Numbered from the stretch's first letter, positions 27,601 through 36,694 are shown. The stretch: 54,107 bases of DNA from an uncultured Mucilaginibacter sp. (GCA_903927645.1 CAIYNX010000158.1:1-54107); one strand, 5' to 3'. Program-made: numbers and translations. Notes: a model not told the origin generated them from the letters alone.

Positions 27601-28259
27601 TATAATCTACCTGTGCTAGGTTTCGAACCATTTTTTACAACTGGTCTAAAACTTGAGGTATTATCAGTTGGAGTAACCTCATTAACAGTTAAATACATGT
27701 CAAGGTCTCCATCATTGTCATAATCAAAAAAGCTTGCCATAGTAGAATGGATGCAGATATTCAAACCATAATCTTTGGCCATTTCCTTAAAATGAGGAAC
27801 ACCATTTTTATCTTTACCTTGGTTGATATAAAGCAAATTACGTCGTTTGTTCGAATCGCTCAGTAAGGTATTGCACACATAAATATCCAATAAACCATCG
27901 TTATTTATGTCAACAACAGCTACGCCACGACCCCAACCACCCAAACCGGCAACACCGGCTTCCTTGGTAACGTCTTCAAATTTAAAATTTCCCTTGTTAA
28001 TGTATAACCTGTTTGGTACTTGATTACCAATTAAATAAATATCTTGTAAACCATCATTATTAAAATCGCCAATGCCTACTCCACCACCATTGTAAATATT
28101 GAGTTTATCTAAAGGATTTATTGAGTCGTTTTCAATTACCTTGTTGTTAAATGTAACGCCTGAAAAGGAAGAAGGTATCTTTTCAAAAAGGGTAGACTTT
28201 TTACAAGAAAAGAAAGTGATTAGAATAAAAAAAAAATATAGGTAACTAAGCTTTCTCAT
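24672..28259 (-). CDS. Giant FG-GAP/VCBS lipoprotein with ASPIC/UnbV domain (CRTAC1-like)
   Basis: 1195-residue lipoprotein (leader FFFILITFFSC, Cys19). About 13 FG-GAP units are recognisable from calcium-loop motifs such as DFNNDGLQD, DINNDGLLD, DYDNDGDLD, DLNRDGWKD, DFDNDGFRD, DANGDGFLD, DYNKDGKLD and DFDGDGNLD, enough for two beta-propellers. Between them, about residues 513-600, lies a UnbV_ASPIC domain with GIGAWADIYY, HFGLGKDS and VVIKWADNKKQ. It follows SusD across a terminator hairpin and is coupled to the haloperoxidase gene. ASPIC proteins often accompany SusCD loci; their function is not established. A surface binding scaffold is my inference. Confidence 0.9.
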   Translation of the reverse strand: MRKLSYLYFFFILITFFSCKKSTLFEKIPSSFSGVTFNNKVIENDSINPLDKLNIYNGGGVGIGDFNNDGLQDIYLIGNQVPNRLYINKGNFKFEDVTKEAGVAGLGGWGRGVAVVDINNDGLLDIYVCNTLLSDSNKRRNLLYINQGKDKNGVPHFKEMAKDYGLNICIHSTMASFFDYDNDGDLDMYLTVNEVTPTDNTSSFRPVVKNGSKPSTGRLYRNDWDPVLKHPVFHDVSKQAGILIEGYGHAATTVDLNRDGWKDIYVTNDFLGSNILYINNHDGTFTDRSKEYFKHTSSSSMGQDIEDMNNDGLADVFELDMFPEDNYRKKMFMSASSYQSYKNYDYYGYQYQYNRNTLQINQGPRVGQQDTIGSPAFSETSFMSGVAATDWSWCPLMTDFDNDGFRDLIITNGYPRDVTDHDFIIFRAESYLIAPKKEILDQIPIIKIPNYAFRNNGNLQFTDVTKNWGLDVATFSNGAAYADLNNDGAMDLVINNINDEVLIYKNTAKEKDKANSNYLNIKFKGPAKNIDGIGAWADIYYNHGKHQVYENTPYRGYLSTLQNIAHFGLGKDSILDSVVIKWADNKKQTLLGVKANQLLKVDIANAQQSYSFDNSRINTKSLFKEVTKSVGVNYKHQEDDFADFNIQKLIPHKLSQYTPAVAVGDIDGNGFDDMVIGGTTKFPAQLLLQQPDGKFLQRDLILPRINYNRSIPQVKDEGILLFDANGDGFLDVYIASGGYENAPGSASYQDRLYINDGKGNFKEAVDALPKNLTSKLCVKAADYNKDGKLDLFISGRVEPWNYPKPVSSLILRNDSKNGVIKFTDVTHDVAKELKDVGLVCDAIFTDFDNDGWVDLILTGEWMPITFLKNDHGVFKNVTENTGINNKLGWWNSITAGDFENNGRISYIVGNTGLNTFYKASTEYPVYITAKDFEKRGSFDAFPSLFLKDVDGNMKEFPSLTRDDIVKQMISMRKRFQNYKSFAVATMDSVITPEMRKGSIRLKANMLQSCYLRNNGKGKFDLIPLPFSTQTSQLDGMVVDDFDGDGNLDIAISGNDYGTEVSTGRYDAFNGLLLKGDGKGGFGAKSILESGIYIPGDGKALVKLRSAKGGYLLAASQNRDALKVFELKHKTKIIPVLPLDQFAIITYKTGKKRKEEFYNGTSFLSQSGRFILFDDKIQSVLITDITGKERNVTPNK

Positions 28260-28291
28260 GTAATAAAAGAAGTTAGCAAAGGTATAAAAAA

Positions 28292-28323
28292 AAAGAGATG
28301 GTGATAATTATCACCACCTCTTT
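28292..28323 (-). terminator. Rho-independent terminator between SusD and the ASPIC gene
   Basis: AAAGAG, one mismatch, then the 18-bp palindrome TGGTGATAATTATCACCA, one mismatch, then CTCTTT. On the minus strand it is followed by a run of nine T residues. It begins 20 nt after the SusD stop, so the downstream cassette is expressed by read-through or from its own promoter. Confidence 0.85.
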
Positions 28324-28342
28324 AAATAAATTCAACTAATTA

Positions 28343-30172
28343 TTAATAACCAGCGTTTTGTTTTAATGCACCGCCTTCAATATCAATTTCTGATTGAGGA
28401 ACAGGATAAATTTCATGTTTACCCGCTGTAAAGCTATGACCTTGTAATACAGGGTTACCACCTGGTGCAAGGAATTTAATGCTTTGGGTAATATGGTCAT
28501 TTAAAATTCCAGCCATAAAACCATTACCAGCCGGGCCTCCGAAACGACCATCATAACGTTGTAAGTCAAAGAAACGATGACCTTCCATGCCCAATTCAAG
28601 TTGTCTTTCAAGATAAACAGCCTTACGGGCAAAAGCCTGACCGTTTGCAGCAAATTGACCACTATAAGGAGCAATTACATAATTTGCAGCCAAAGTTGCG
28701 GCATAACCGTTCCCAGGATTTGCATTGTCTTTGTAATTATGAACCCAATATTCTTGGTGATTAGCCATACGATTCCTGATTAAATTAACATCTGCTTCAG
28801 CAGCTGCTAATGAACCAGCTTCAACTTCACATTCTGCACGCCATAAAATAACATCAGCAAAACGTACATAGTTGTAGTTGATCGCAGAACCTTGGTTTGA
28901 AGCCCAACCACCAGCATTATCAGAAGTAGAAGCCTGATTGGCGTGGAAGAAAATGTTTTTAATCGGGTTGTATGGTGTAATATCACCACGTGACCATTGC
29001 TCGCCACCGCATAATCCCCAATCTAAATAAGGGATACCACGACGACCAACTGTCCAATCCAAACGAGGGTCGATAGGAGCAGTTGAAGGTGTGAAAGCAT
29101 CACTTGCACCTAAATTATGATCATTTTTAAGAGCTGAAACATTATAAGTATAAGTTCCATCATTGCCAATTAAAGGTAAACCACCAGCAGTTGTTTGGAA
29201 AGCATTGGCTAACGAAACAGATGGTTGGTAGAAACCGCAGCATCCTGTATAAGTACCGGCAGGGAAGTTAAGGTCACCACCTAAGTTACCATTTTGACCA
29301 CCTGAACCGTCATTAACAGTCATTTGTACTTGGAATACACCTTCAGGGCTATTTCTCTTAATCGCATTAAAGTTATCTTCATAAGGACCTAAAGCATATT
29401 TAGCACCACTTGAAGTAACACCAGCGCTAATCAAATCATTTAACAATGGTAATGCCTGAGTATATTTATGATCAAACATATAAGCTTTAGCTAAAAGAGC
29501 TTCAGCAGCATATTTATTGGCACGACCAACTTGAGACTGTGTTGCTGGCAATACATTGTAAGCAGCTTGAAAATCAGCCTCAATTTTATCCCAAATAGGG
29601 CCAGGGTTTCCAACATTATAATTACCTGCGTTATAAGTGATAGATTCATCAACATAAGGTACATTTCTGAAAACTTTTGCAGCTTCAAAATGATAAATAC
29701 CTCTTAAAAACCTAGCTTCAGCAACTAATTGTTTAGCATAATCTGCAGTGATAGATCCATCGGTTACCTGAGGGATAATTCTAATAACGTCATTGGCACG
29801 TTGAATAGAATTATAACAAACCGACCATTTTTCATTTAAGAATTCATTTGCAGCATCAACAGAGTGATTTTCAATTGGAGCAGCTGTTGGCTGGTCAGTT
29901 GTATTTGAACCTTTGTAGGCGTCATCAGATGCTATACCACCGTATACCCAGTTATCAATTGATGATTCCCAAGATGTACCATAAGTATTGGTATAACCGT
30001 CGAGCATAGAATATGCTCCGATAAGCAATCCGTCAACACCAGCTTTATTAGCTAATGTGGCGCCGCTTAATACCCCAACTGGAGGCGTGGATAACAATTT
30101 CTTACAAGAATAAGTAATTGTAATAATTCCGACGAATCCCAGGGCAATGAATTTAATATAAGAATTTTTCAT
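28343..30172 (-). CDS. SusD/RagB family outer membrane glycan-binding lipoprotein
   Basis: Surface lipoprotein that caps the SusC channel and delivers glycans. Leader ends in ITYSCKKLL (lipobox Cys). Family landmarks include AEARFLRGIYHFEAAKVF in the TPR-like region, YVRFADVILWRAECEVEAGSL, AVYLERQLELGMEGHRFFDLQRYD and the C-terminal KHEIYPVPQSEID. 609 residues, normal length. It starts 27 bp after SusC and is surely co-transcribed. The glycan cannot be inferred from SusD itself. Confidence 0.97.
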   Translation of the reverse strand: MKNSYIKFIALGFVGIITITYSCKKLLSTPPVGVLSGATLANKAGVDGLLIGAYSMLDGYTNTYGTSWESSIDNWVYGGIASDDAYKGSNTTDQPTAAPIENHSVDAANEFLNEKWSVCYNSIQRANDVIRIIPQVTDGSITADYAKQLVAEARFLRGIYHFEAAKVFRNVPYVDESITYNAGNYNVGNPGPIWDKIEADFQAAYNVLPATQSQVGRANKYAAEALLAKAYMFDHKYTQALPLLNDLISAGVTSSGAKYALGPYEDNFNAIKRNSPEGVFQVQMTVNDGSGGQNGNLGGDLNFPAGTYTGCCGFYQPSVSLANAFQTTAGGLPLIGNDGTYTYNVSALKNDHNLGASDAFTPSTAPIDPRLDWTVGRRGIPYLDWGLCGGEQWSRGDITPYNPIKNIFFHANQASTSDNAGGWASNQGSAINYNYVRFADVILWRAECEVEAGSLAAAEADVNLIRNRMANHQEYWVHNYKDNANPGNGYAATLAANYVIAPYSGQFAANGQAFARKAVYLERQLELGMEGHRFFDLQRYDGRFGGPAGNGFMAGILNDHITQSIKFLAPGGNPVLQGHSFTAGKHEIYPVPQSEIDIEGGALKQNAGY

Positions 30173-30199
30173 AACTCTAAAATTTTTTATATCTATTAA

Positions 30200-33100
30200 T
30201 TAAAATGTTAAGTTAACACCTGCAATATATTGTTTCTGGTTTGTTGGGTAAGCACCATAATCAATACCAAAAGCTGCACTTGCGTTGCCTCCACTTCCTT
30301 GGTTAGATAATGATGGTATTAACTCAGGATCAAGACCAGTATATTTTGTAAGGGTAAATAAATTGGTTCCTTGCACATATACGTGTAATTTATCAAAACC
30401 AATTGATTTAAGCAAAGCAGGTTCAAAAGAATAACCTATTTGTAAAACCCTACATTTTAAGAATGAACCATCTTCAACATAGAATGAACTTACAGTGCTT
30501 GATCCAAAAGCTTGTGAGTATGAAGCAGCTGGTAAAGTTGCACCAGGGTTAGTTACAACTCCATTTTGAACAACTGCGGCTTTGTTAAACAAATCTAAGT
30601 TTTTACCACCTTGGAAAGTACTATAAAAATCGGTCCAGTATTTAACGTAGTTAAAGTCTTTATTACCTTGTGAACCATAAAATACAAGGCTAAAATCAAA
30701 ACCTTTATATGATGCGGAAGCGTTAAATCCGTAAGTAAATGCAGGATTTGGATTTCCAATAAATTGACGGTCGTTAGCGTCAATTTTTCCATCACCATTT
30801 ACGTCTTTGTAGATGAATGAACCTGCGGCAGCACCAGAGTAAGTTGCGCCGGTTTTAGCAGCAGCATCACTTTGATAAATACCAGCTGTTTGATAACCAT
30901 AAAACTCTCCTACCGGATTTCCAACCTCATTACGAACTATATCGTTATCACGTGAACCGCCTGTAGTAAAGAATTTATTTGAATTACTTTCATAAGTAAT
31001 ATTATTATGATAGGTTGTAATAGTAGCAGTAAGGCTGAAAGTTAAATCTTTGCTGATACGATCATGATAAGTAGCAGAAATATCTATACCTTTATTTTCA
31101 ACATCACCTATGTTAATAATCGGAGCATCAGCACCACCAACTAAAGCTGGAAGTTTCTTTTGGAATAATAAACCGGAAACTCCCTTTTTATAATATTCGG
31201 CAACAATATCTAAGTGGTTAAACAAAGTTGCATCAAAACCAAAGTTTGAGATTTTATATACTTCCCAACTTACATTTTTGTTACCATTTTGATTTTGAAA
31301 GAAACCTTGGGTAATTGAGTTGATACCGCCATTAATACCATAATAAGAAGAACCTTGACCAGAGTCAAAACCATCATAAGCATTTTTAGCAAGAATATCC
31401 GCATAACTACCTAGTTCACCATAGCTGGCGCGCAATTTTAAATCATTTAGCCAGTTAACTCCTTTCAAGAAATCTTCTTGTGAAATTCTCCATGCCAAAG
31501 AAACAGATGGGAAATTACCGTATTGGTGTCCCGGAGCAAAAGTAGATACACCGTCATGACGGAAACTAGCACCTAGTATATACCTATCATTATAACTGTA
31601 ATCTAACCTTCCGAAAAGTGATTTAATCCCTCTAGGCTGGTCAATTCCACTGTAAGGGGCAGCAACCACATCGGCAGCTCCTATACGAACATAATTAGGA
31701 TCTAAAGAGAAATAATTATTGTTGGTCGCGTGTAATTCTCTACCAGATTCAACTCTTTGCTCATAACCTCCAAGTACCTTAACATTATGTTTTCCAAATG
31801 TTTCCTTGTAAGTTAACAAAGTAGTCCAGTTACTACGAGCACTAATTTGCTCATTTTCATTTGCGCCATTAGGGTTGGTATGGCTCTCATAATTTTCGTA
31901 AGGGTTATAGGTAATACCCCAATAGTACTGGTTATAAAGTGTACCGCCGTAGCTGGTACGTATATTTAAATACTTGGCTATATCAGCTTCTGCAAAAACG
32001 TTACCTTGTACCAGTACGTAGTGTGCATTGTCTGTAGCTCTTCTGGCCTGAATAGCGTATGGGTTACTACCGTTACCTAGGGGCTCACCACCCGGACCAG
32101 CATAACCACCACCATAATTACCGGCTATGTCAAATACCGGGATAATAGGCATTTCGCGGTAGGTATAGGCAATTGAACCACCTTCATTTTGTTGATCACC
32201 ATTATAGCCACCAATGTTTTCACGGTAAGTAGCAGAACCAGTTTCTCCAAAGTGAATAATACCTTTGGTAAAGCTTGTGTTTACACGTGCAGCATACCTT
32301 CTTTCGTAGGTATTTAATAATGTACCTGTTTGGTTAATATAATTTAAAGAGGTTAAATAAGTATTTTTATCATTACCACCACTTGCAGTTATAGTATGTT
32401 GTTGCTCCGGAGCAGCTGTAAACACAGAGTGGAACCAATCTGTACCTCCACCTTGAGCGAATTTTTGAACTAAAAAGTCAGCTCCGGGATTAGATGAATC
32501 AAAATGATAATAGGAAGCAATTGCCGGATCATTGGTTACACCTGCCACGCCAAAAGAACCGGCAGCTGTACTACCATGGTAACCATAAGTAGGAACAGTT
32601 CCAGAACCTCCCGGATAAAGTTTTTCAGTTGCAAGGTCGCCAGCGGTAAATGCAAGGGCTGATTGTTGTGATGGATTCATCAAATGCCAAACGTTACCGT
32701 CTAGTGGTTGTTGAGAACCATAATAGCCATCATAGCTAATAGCAGTTTTACCAGCTTTACCTTTTTTAGTTGTAATTACAACAACACCATTACCACCAGA
32801 TATACCATATATAGCGGCAGCACCGGCATCTTTCAGAACGCTGATACTTTCGATATCGCTTGGATTAACTAATGACATATCAGAAGCTTGCACACCATCA
32901 ACTACGTATAAAGGAGTTGTATTACCAAAACCAGAAACACCACGTACAAACACGGTACTAGGAGCACCCGGAGCACCTGAGTTTATTACAGTAACACCTG
33001 ATGCCTGACCTTGTAACAATTGCTCAGAGCTTGTTGTAGGAATTTTTTTAGCATCAGAAATATTAATGGTTGCTACTGATCCGGAAATGTCTTTCTTTAA

Positions 33101-33454
33101 TTGTGTAGCGTAACCTGTTACAACAACTTCATTTAAGGAGTTATTAACAGGATCCAATGAAATTGTAAGGAAAGCAGTGCCTTGAATAGTTACGTCTTTG
33201 GTTGTATAACCAATGTAACTTATTTCTAACACATTTCCTGTTGCAATGGTGAGGGTAAAATCACCGTTAACATCTGTTACAGCACCTGTATTAGTACCTT
33301 TAATCCTTACGGAGGCACCCACAATAGGTTGCTTGTCATCGCTGCCGATAACCTTACCTGTGTGTTTTGTTTGGGCTGTAACTACCAATGAAGATACCAA
33401 GCAGCATAAGAGCAGGCAAATGGTTCTTCCTTTTAGGAGTAAACTTTTAAACAT
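30200..33454 (-). CDS. SusC/RagA family TonB-dependent outer membrane transporter
   Basis: TonB-dependent importer, 1084 residues. Signal peptide (LLLCCLVSSLVVTAQ), then a carboxypeptidase-D regulatory-like domain (about residues 30-110, KVIGSDDKQPIVGASVRIKG), a plug with TSSEQLLQGQASGV and PLYVVDGV, followed by a 22-strand barrel. It ends in the aromatic-terminated strand AGVNLTF needed for barrel insertion. No STN domain precedes the plug, so control by ECF-sigma/anti-sigma is not indicated. Partner of the SusD protein encoded 27 bp downstream. Confidence 0.97.
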   Translation of the reverse strand: MFKSLLLKGRTICLLLCCLVSSLVVTAQTKHTGKVIGSDDKQPIVGASVRIKGTNTGAVTDVNGDFTLTIATGNVLEISYIGYTTKDVTIQGTAFLTISLDPVNNSLNEVVVTGYATQLKKDISGSVATINISDAKKIPTTSSEQLLQGQASGVTVINSGAPGAPSTVFVRGVSGFGNTTPLYVVDGVQASDMSLVNPSDIESISVLKDAGAAAIYGISGGNGVVVITTKKGKAGKTAISYDGYYGSQQPLDGNVWHLMNPSQQSALAFTAGDLATEKLYPGGSGTVPTYGYHGSTAAGSFGVAGVTNDPAIASYYHFDSSNPGADFLVQKFAQGGGTDWFHSVFTAAPEQQHTITASGGNDKNTYLTSLNYINQTGTLLNTYERRYAARVNTSFTKGIIHFGETGSATYRENIGGYNGDQQNEGGSIAYTYREMPIIPVFDIAGNYGGGYAGPGGEPLGNGSNPYAIQARRATDNAHYVLVQGNVFAEADIAKYLNIRTSYGGTLYNQYYWGITYNPYENYESHTNPNGANENEQISARSNWTTLLTYKETFGKHNVKVLGGYEQRVESGRELHATNNNYFSLDPNYVRIGAADVVAAPYSGIDQPRGIKSLFGRLDYSYNDRYILGASFRHDGVSTFAPGHQYGNFPSVSLAWRISQEDFLKGVNWLNDLKLRASYGELGSYADILAKNAYDGFDSGQGSSYYGINGGINSITQGFFQNQNGNKNVSWEVYKISNFGFDATLFNHLDIVAEYYKKGVSGLLFQKKLPALVGGADAPIINIGDVENKGIDISATYHDRISKDLTFSLTATITTYHNNITYESNSNKFFTTGGSRDNDIVRNEVGNPVGEFYGYQTAGIYQSDAAAKTGATYSGAAAGSFIYKDVNGDGKIDANDRQFIGNPNPAFTYGFNASASYKGFDFSLVFYGSQGNKDFNYVKYWTDFYSTFQGGKNLDLFNKAAVVQNGVVTNPGATLPAASYSQAFGSSTVSSFYVEDGSFLKCRVLQIGYSFEPALLKSIGFDKLHVYVQGTNLFTLTKYTGLDPELIPSLSNQGSGGNASAAFGIDYGAYPTNQKQYIAGVNLTF

Positions 33455-34193
33455 GAGATTGAAATTTAGTTGATTAATTTATTTGATTTAAGCTTATTAG
33501 TATACAGAAAGGCATAATTTTTTAAGTAAAAAACAATGCTGAAGTTTATTAATGTACCCGCACTTAAAATAAGTGTGAAGGGTTGAAAACAAGAATACAT
33601 TAAAGAATGTAAAATTTTAATCATGCATTAATATTTTGATATAAAATTTAAGAACCAAATTGACCTGATAGGATGGTAAAGTGCCTCTAAAAATTATACT
33701 GTTGTTTATATTGGTTTTAAATTTTTGCTGTTGCAAAAAACTTAATTGGTATTGGTCTAAGATATAAAGTGTGTATTGTTTACACAAGTATTAAAATAAG
33801 ATTTACGAATTAAATATTATTTTAGGCAATTATTAAAAAAAACTACATAGGATTAGGACATTGTTAAAATATTATTAATAAAAATGACTATTTATTAATA
33901 ATTTAAAAATGAATAATACTTGCTTATTTGAGGTTTTATACAGCTATATCACTACAATTTCACTTAATTTTGGTTCAAACTATCAGAAATAAAAAAATTA
34001 ATCCGAAACTTAAAAAATTTAAATCTCCCAATTTTACGTATATTAAAATTTGTTAATATGCTTAGTTATAAAATTATTAAAGCTAAATGCCTTTAAATAA
34101 TTTAAAGGCATTTAGCTTTATTGAATGGTTAAAAAAAGATAAAACAGAAATAAAATTAAAGTCAATTTTCTATAGAAAAAAACAGACTAAAAA
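33455..34193. other. 739-bp intergenic region between SusC and BglX genes
   Basis: No gene is supported. It holds the SusC leader and promoter region and the BglX terminator (34079-34119). Two small inverted repeats are seen: CACTTA/TAAGTG at 33561-33575 and TGTGTA/TACACA at 33770-33786. A TATTCTTG sequence on the minus strand (33590-33597) is one base from the -7 consensus and would give a ~130-nt SusC leader. The remainder is strongly AT-rich. Confidence 0.5.
34079..34119 (-). terminator. Perfect 19-bp hairpin terminator after BglX gene
   Basis: Arms AAAGCTAAATGCCTTTAAA and TTTAAAGGCATTTAGCTTT are exact reverse complements with a TAA loop. It lies about 75 nt past the BglX stop; the minus strand continues as TTAATAATTTTAT, a moderate U-rich tail. 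It should separate BglX from SusC transcription. Confidence 0.75.
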
Positions 34194-36503
34194 TTACTTA
34201 AGCCATTGTACCGAAGCATTATTGGTATTGCTCGAATTCGTACCAATTTGTATGATAAATTCTCCCGGCTCCCACACAAATTGTAATTCGTTATTATAAA
34301 ACTTTAGGTCATCGGTTGTTATGTTAAAGCTAACCTCTTTGGTTTCTCCTGGTTTCAAGCTTATTTTCTTAAAGTTTTTTAACTCTTTTACCGATCTGCT
34401 AATACTAGCCACTGGGTCTGATACATATAATTGTACTACTTCTTCGCCTTCAAATTTGCCTGTATTGGTAACGTTAACCGTAGCAAGCAAAGTTTCATTA
34501 CCCTTTAAATTAGTTTTATTTAATTTGATATCGCTGTATTTAAAGGTGGTATAACTTAAACCATAACCAAATGGGTAAAGCGGATCGTTGGTAATATCAA
34601 TATAGTCTGATTTGAATTTCGCATTGTCTCCTACGTTATAGGGTCTTCCTGTATTTTTATGATTATAATAAATAGGTATTTGACCTACACTCCTCGGAAA
34701 TGTTAATGTAATTTTTCCTGATGGATTATACTCACCAAAAAGAACATCAGCAATGGCATTCCCTGCCTCAGTTCCTGGTGCCCAAACATCTAAAATAGCA
34801 TTAGAATGCTCATTTTCCCAGGTTAAGGTTAATGGCCTGCCGTTAAATAATACAATTACCAATGGCTTACCGGTTTTTGCCAATGCTTTTAAAAGCTTTT
34901 CTTGGCTTTCAGGAATACTGATATCTGAGCGACTGGACGATTCGCCCGACATGTTAGCCGACTCACCAACAACGGCAACAACAACATCGGCCTTATTAGC
35001 AGTTTCAACCGCTTCATCAATCATCGCCTGTGGCAAGCGGTCATCTTTTTCTTGTTTTAAACCAAAAAAATAAGATCTCGCATTTAATAGTGAATCATCA
35101 GTAATATTTGAACCTTTAGCATAAAGGATATTGGCATTAGCTCCCGCAAGTTTTTTTATACCATCAATAACACTTACTGATAATTTAGGATCGCCGGCTA
35201 CGGCCCAAGTTCCAAGCATTTCTGAATGGTTATCGGCAAGCGGACCAATCAAGGCTATTGTCCCTGATTTTTTTAATGGTAATACCTGATCTTTATTTTT
35301 TAATAGAACGAATGAATGTTCAGCAATTTTTTTCGCAAATAACCTGTTTTCAGGAGTTAAAACATTTTTAGCTTCTCTATCCTGGCTAACAGACCTATAT
35401 GGATTTTCAAACAGACCGAGTTTATATTTAGCTTCCAATACACGTTCGCAAGCCAAGTCAATATCAGTTTGTGATACCTTCCCTTCATTCAATGATTTTT
35501 TTAAGGTTTTTAAAAACCCTTCACCAACCATATCCATGTCTAAACCAGCTTTTAATGATAAAGCTGAAACCGTTTGCAAATCGCCCAAACCATGATTGCT
35601 AAGTTCATTCACTGCAGTATAATCAGAAACAACGAACCCTTTAAAACCCCAATGGTTGCGAAGTAAATCAGTTAATAACCAATGATTGGCTGTTGCAGGA
35701 ACTCCATTGATAGTATTAAATGAACTCATGATACTTCCGGCACCAGCATCAATTGCTGCTTTATAAGGTGGCAAATAATCTTGATACATTTTTATCAAAC
35801 TCATATCAACCGTATTATATTCTCTTCCTGCCTCGGCACCGCCGTATAAAGCAAAGTGCTTTACGCATGCCATTACTGTTTCCGGAGATTTCATACTTGC
35901 TCCTTGATAGCCATTTACCAAGGCTTTAGCAACTTCTGATCCGTACCAAGAATCTTCACCGGCACCTTCGGAAACACGTCCCCAACGAGGATCGCGGGCA
36001 ATATCAACCATCGGAGAAAACACCCAGTTTAAGCCTTCGGCACTTGCCTCTTTAGCAGCCAACTTTGCTGATTGCTCAATTAAATCTAAATCCCATGATG
36101 CCGACATACCCAGCGGAATAGGGAAAGTAGTTTTGTGACCGTGGATAACATCTAATCCAAATAGCAAAGGAATATGTAGTCGTGATTTTTCAACAGCAAT
36201 TGATTGAACTTGTTTTACCTTATCGGCGCCAATTACACCAAAAATACCACCTATGTTTCCGTTTTGTATGCTCGATTCAATGTCCTTGTTTACAACTGAG
36301 CCTGTTGTAGGGTTACCACCTGTAACCAAATTAAGTTGACCAATTTTTTCCTCAAGGGTCATTTTTGACATGAGCCCTTTTACATAAGCGTGCATTTTTG
36401 TTTCTTCAGCTCCTGTTTGCGCATTTGCCCGTGAAAACGATAAAATAAATAATACGATTATTAGTCCCGCAGGTTTAATAAATACAATGTTATACCTTGT
36501 CAT
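34194..36503 (-). CDS. bglX: GH3 beta-glucosidase, BglX-like, periplasmic
   Basis: Exported retaining beta-glycosidase of 769 residues. It has a signal peptide (IIVLFILSFSRANAQ), then the GH3 barrel with KIGQLNLVTGG, LLFGLDVIHGHKTTFPIPL, DPRWGRVSEGAGED, VKHFALYGG and the nucleophile Asp in FVVSDYTAV. The GH3 C-terminal domain (SFVLLKNKDQVLPLKKSG, NMSGESSSRSDI) and a fibronectin-III-like tail (GEEVVQLYVSDPV) follow. This is the standard E. coli BglX plan. It heads the glycan locus and is divergent from the NUDIX regulator; a hairpin separates it from SusC. Confidence 0.94.
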   Translation of the reverse strand: MTRYNIVFIKPAGLIIVLFILSFSRANAQTGAEETKMHAYVKGLMSKMTLEEKIGQLNLVTGGNPTTGSVVNKDIESSIQNGNIGGIFGVIGADKVKQVQSIAVEKSRLHIPLLFGLDVIHGHKTTFPIPLGMSASWDLDLIEQSAKLAAKEASAEGLNWVFSPMVDIARDPRWGRVSEGAGEDSWYGSEVAKALVNGYQGASMKSPETVMACVKHFALYGGAEAGREYNTVDMSLIKMYQDYLPPYKAAIDAGAGSIMSSFNTINGVPATANHWLLTDLLRNHWGFKGFVVSDYTAVNELSNHGLGDLQTVSALSLKAGLDMDMVGEGFLKTLKKSLNEGKVSQTDIDLACERVLEAKYKLGLFENPYRSVSQDREAKNVLTPENRLFAKKIAEHSFVLLKNKDQVLPLKKSGTIALIGPLADNHSEMLGTWAVAGDPKLSVSVIDGIKKLAGANANILYAKGSNITDDSLLNARSYFFGLKQEKDDRLPQAMIDEAVETANKADVVVAVVGESANMSGESSSRSDISIPESQEKLLKALAKTGKPLVIVLFNGRPLTLTWENEHSNAILDVWAPGTEAGNAIADVLFGEYNPSGKITLTFPRSVGQIPIYYNHKNTGRPYNVGDNAKFKSDYIDITNDPLYPFGYGLSYTTFKYSDIKLNKTNLKGNETLLATVNVTNTGKFEGEEVVQLYVSDPVASISRSVKELKNFKKISLKPGETKEVSFNITTDDLKFYNNELQFVWEPGEFIIQIGTNSSNTNNASVQWLK

Positions 36504-36583
36504 TTTAAAATTGGTGGTTAATTGAAATAATAAATATTTTATTTACCCATGCCTATGGTGTGCAGGCATAAATAATAGTTTAT

Positions 36584-36645
36584 AATTGTTGCTTTTTATA
36601 AATAACTGAAATATAATTTAGCTACAAATAAAAAACGCAACAATT
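36584..36645. promoter_or_regulatory. Split inverted repeat in the BglX/NUDIX-regulator divergent region
   Basis: AATTGTTGC (36584-36592) and GCAACAATT (36637-36645) are exact reverse complements 44 bp apart, in the 191-bp gap between the two divergent genes. They could be two half-operators for a looping regulator; this is inference. Confidence 0.35.
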
Positions 36646-36694
36646 GTAATATTATATTTTAACTAAATCAAAGTTTTTTTGTACAATAGCAAAA

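Noticed and set aside
34087..34299. 70-codon plus-strand frame overlapping the BglX terminator and gene end
   Set aside because: Its first part is the right half of a perfect hairpin and the rest is antisense to BglX.
36549..36569. ATGCCT/AGGCAT inverted repeat upstream of bglX
   Set aside because: Six-base arms with a nine-base gap; kept out of the features because chance occurrence is likely.
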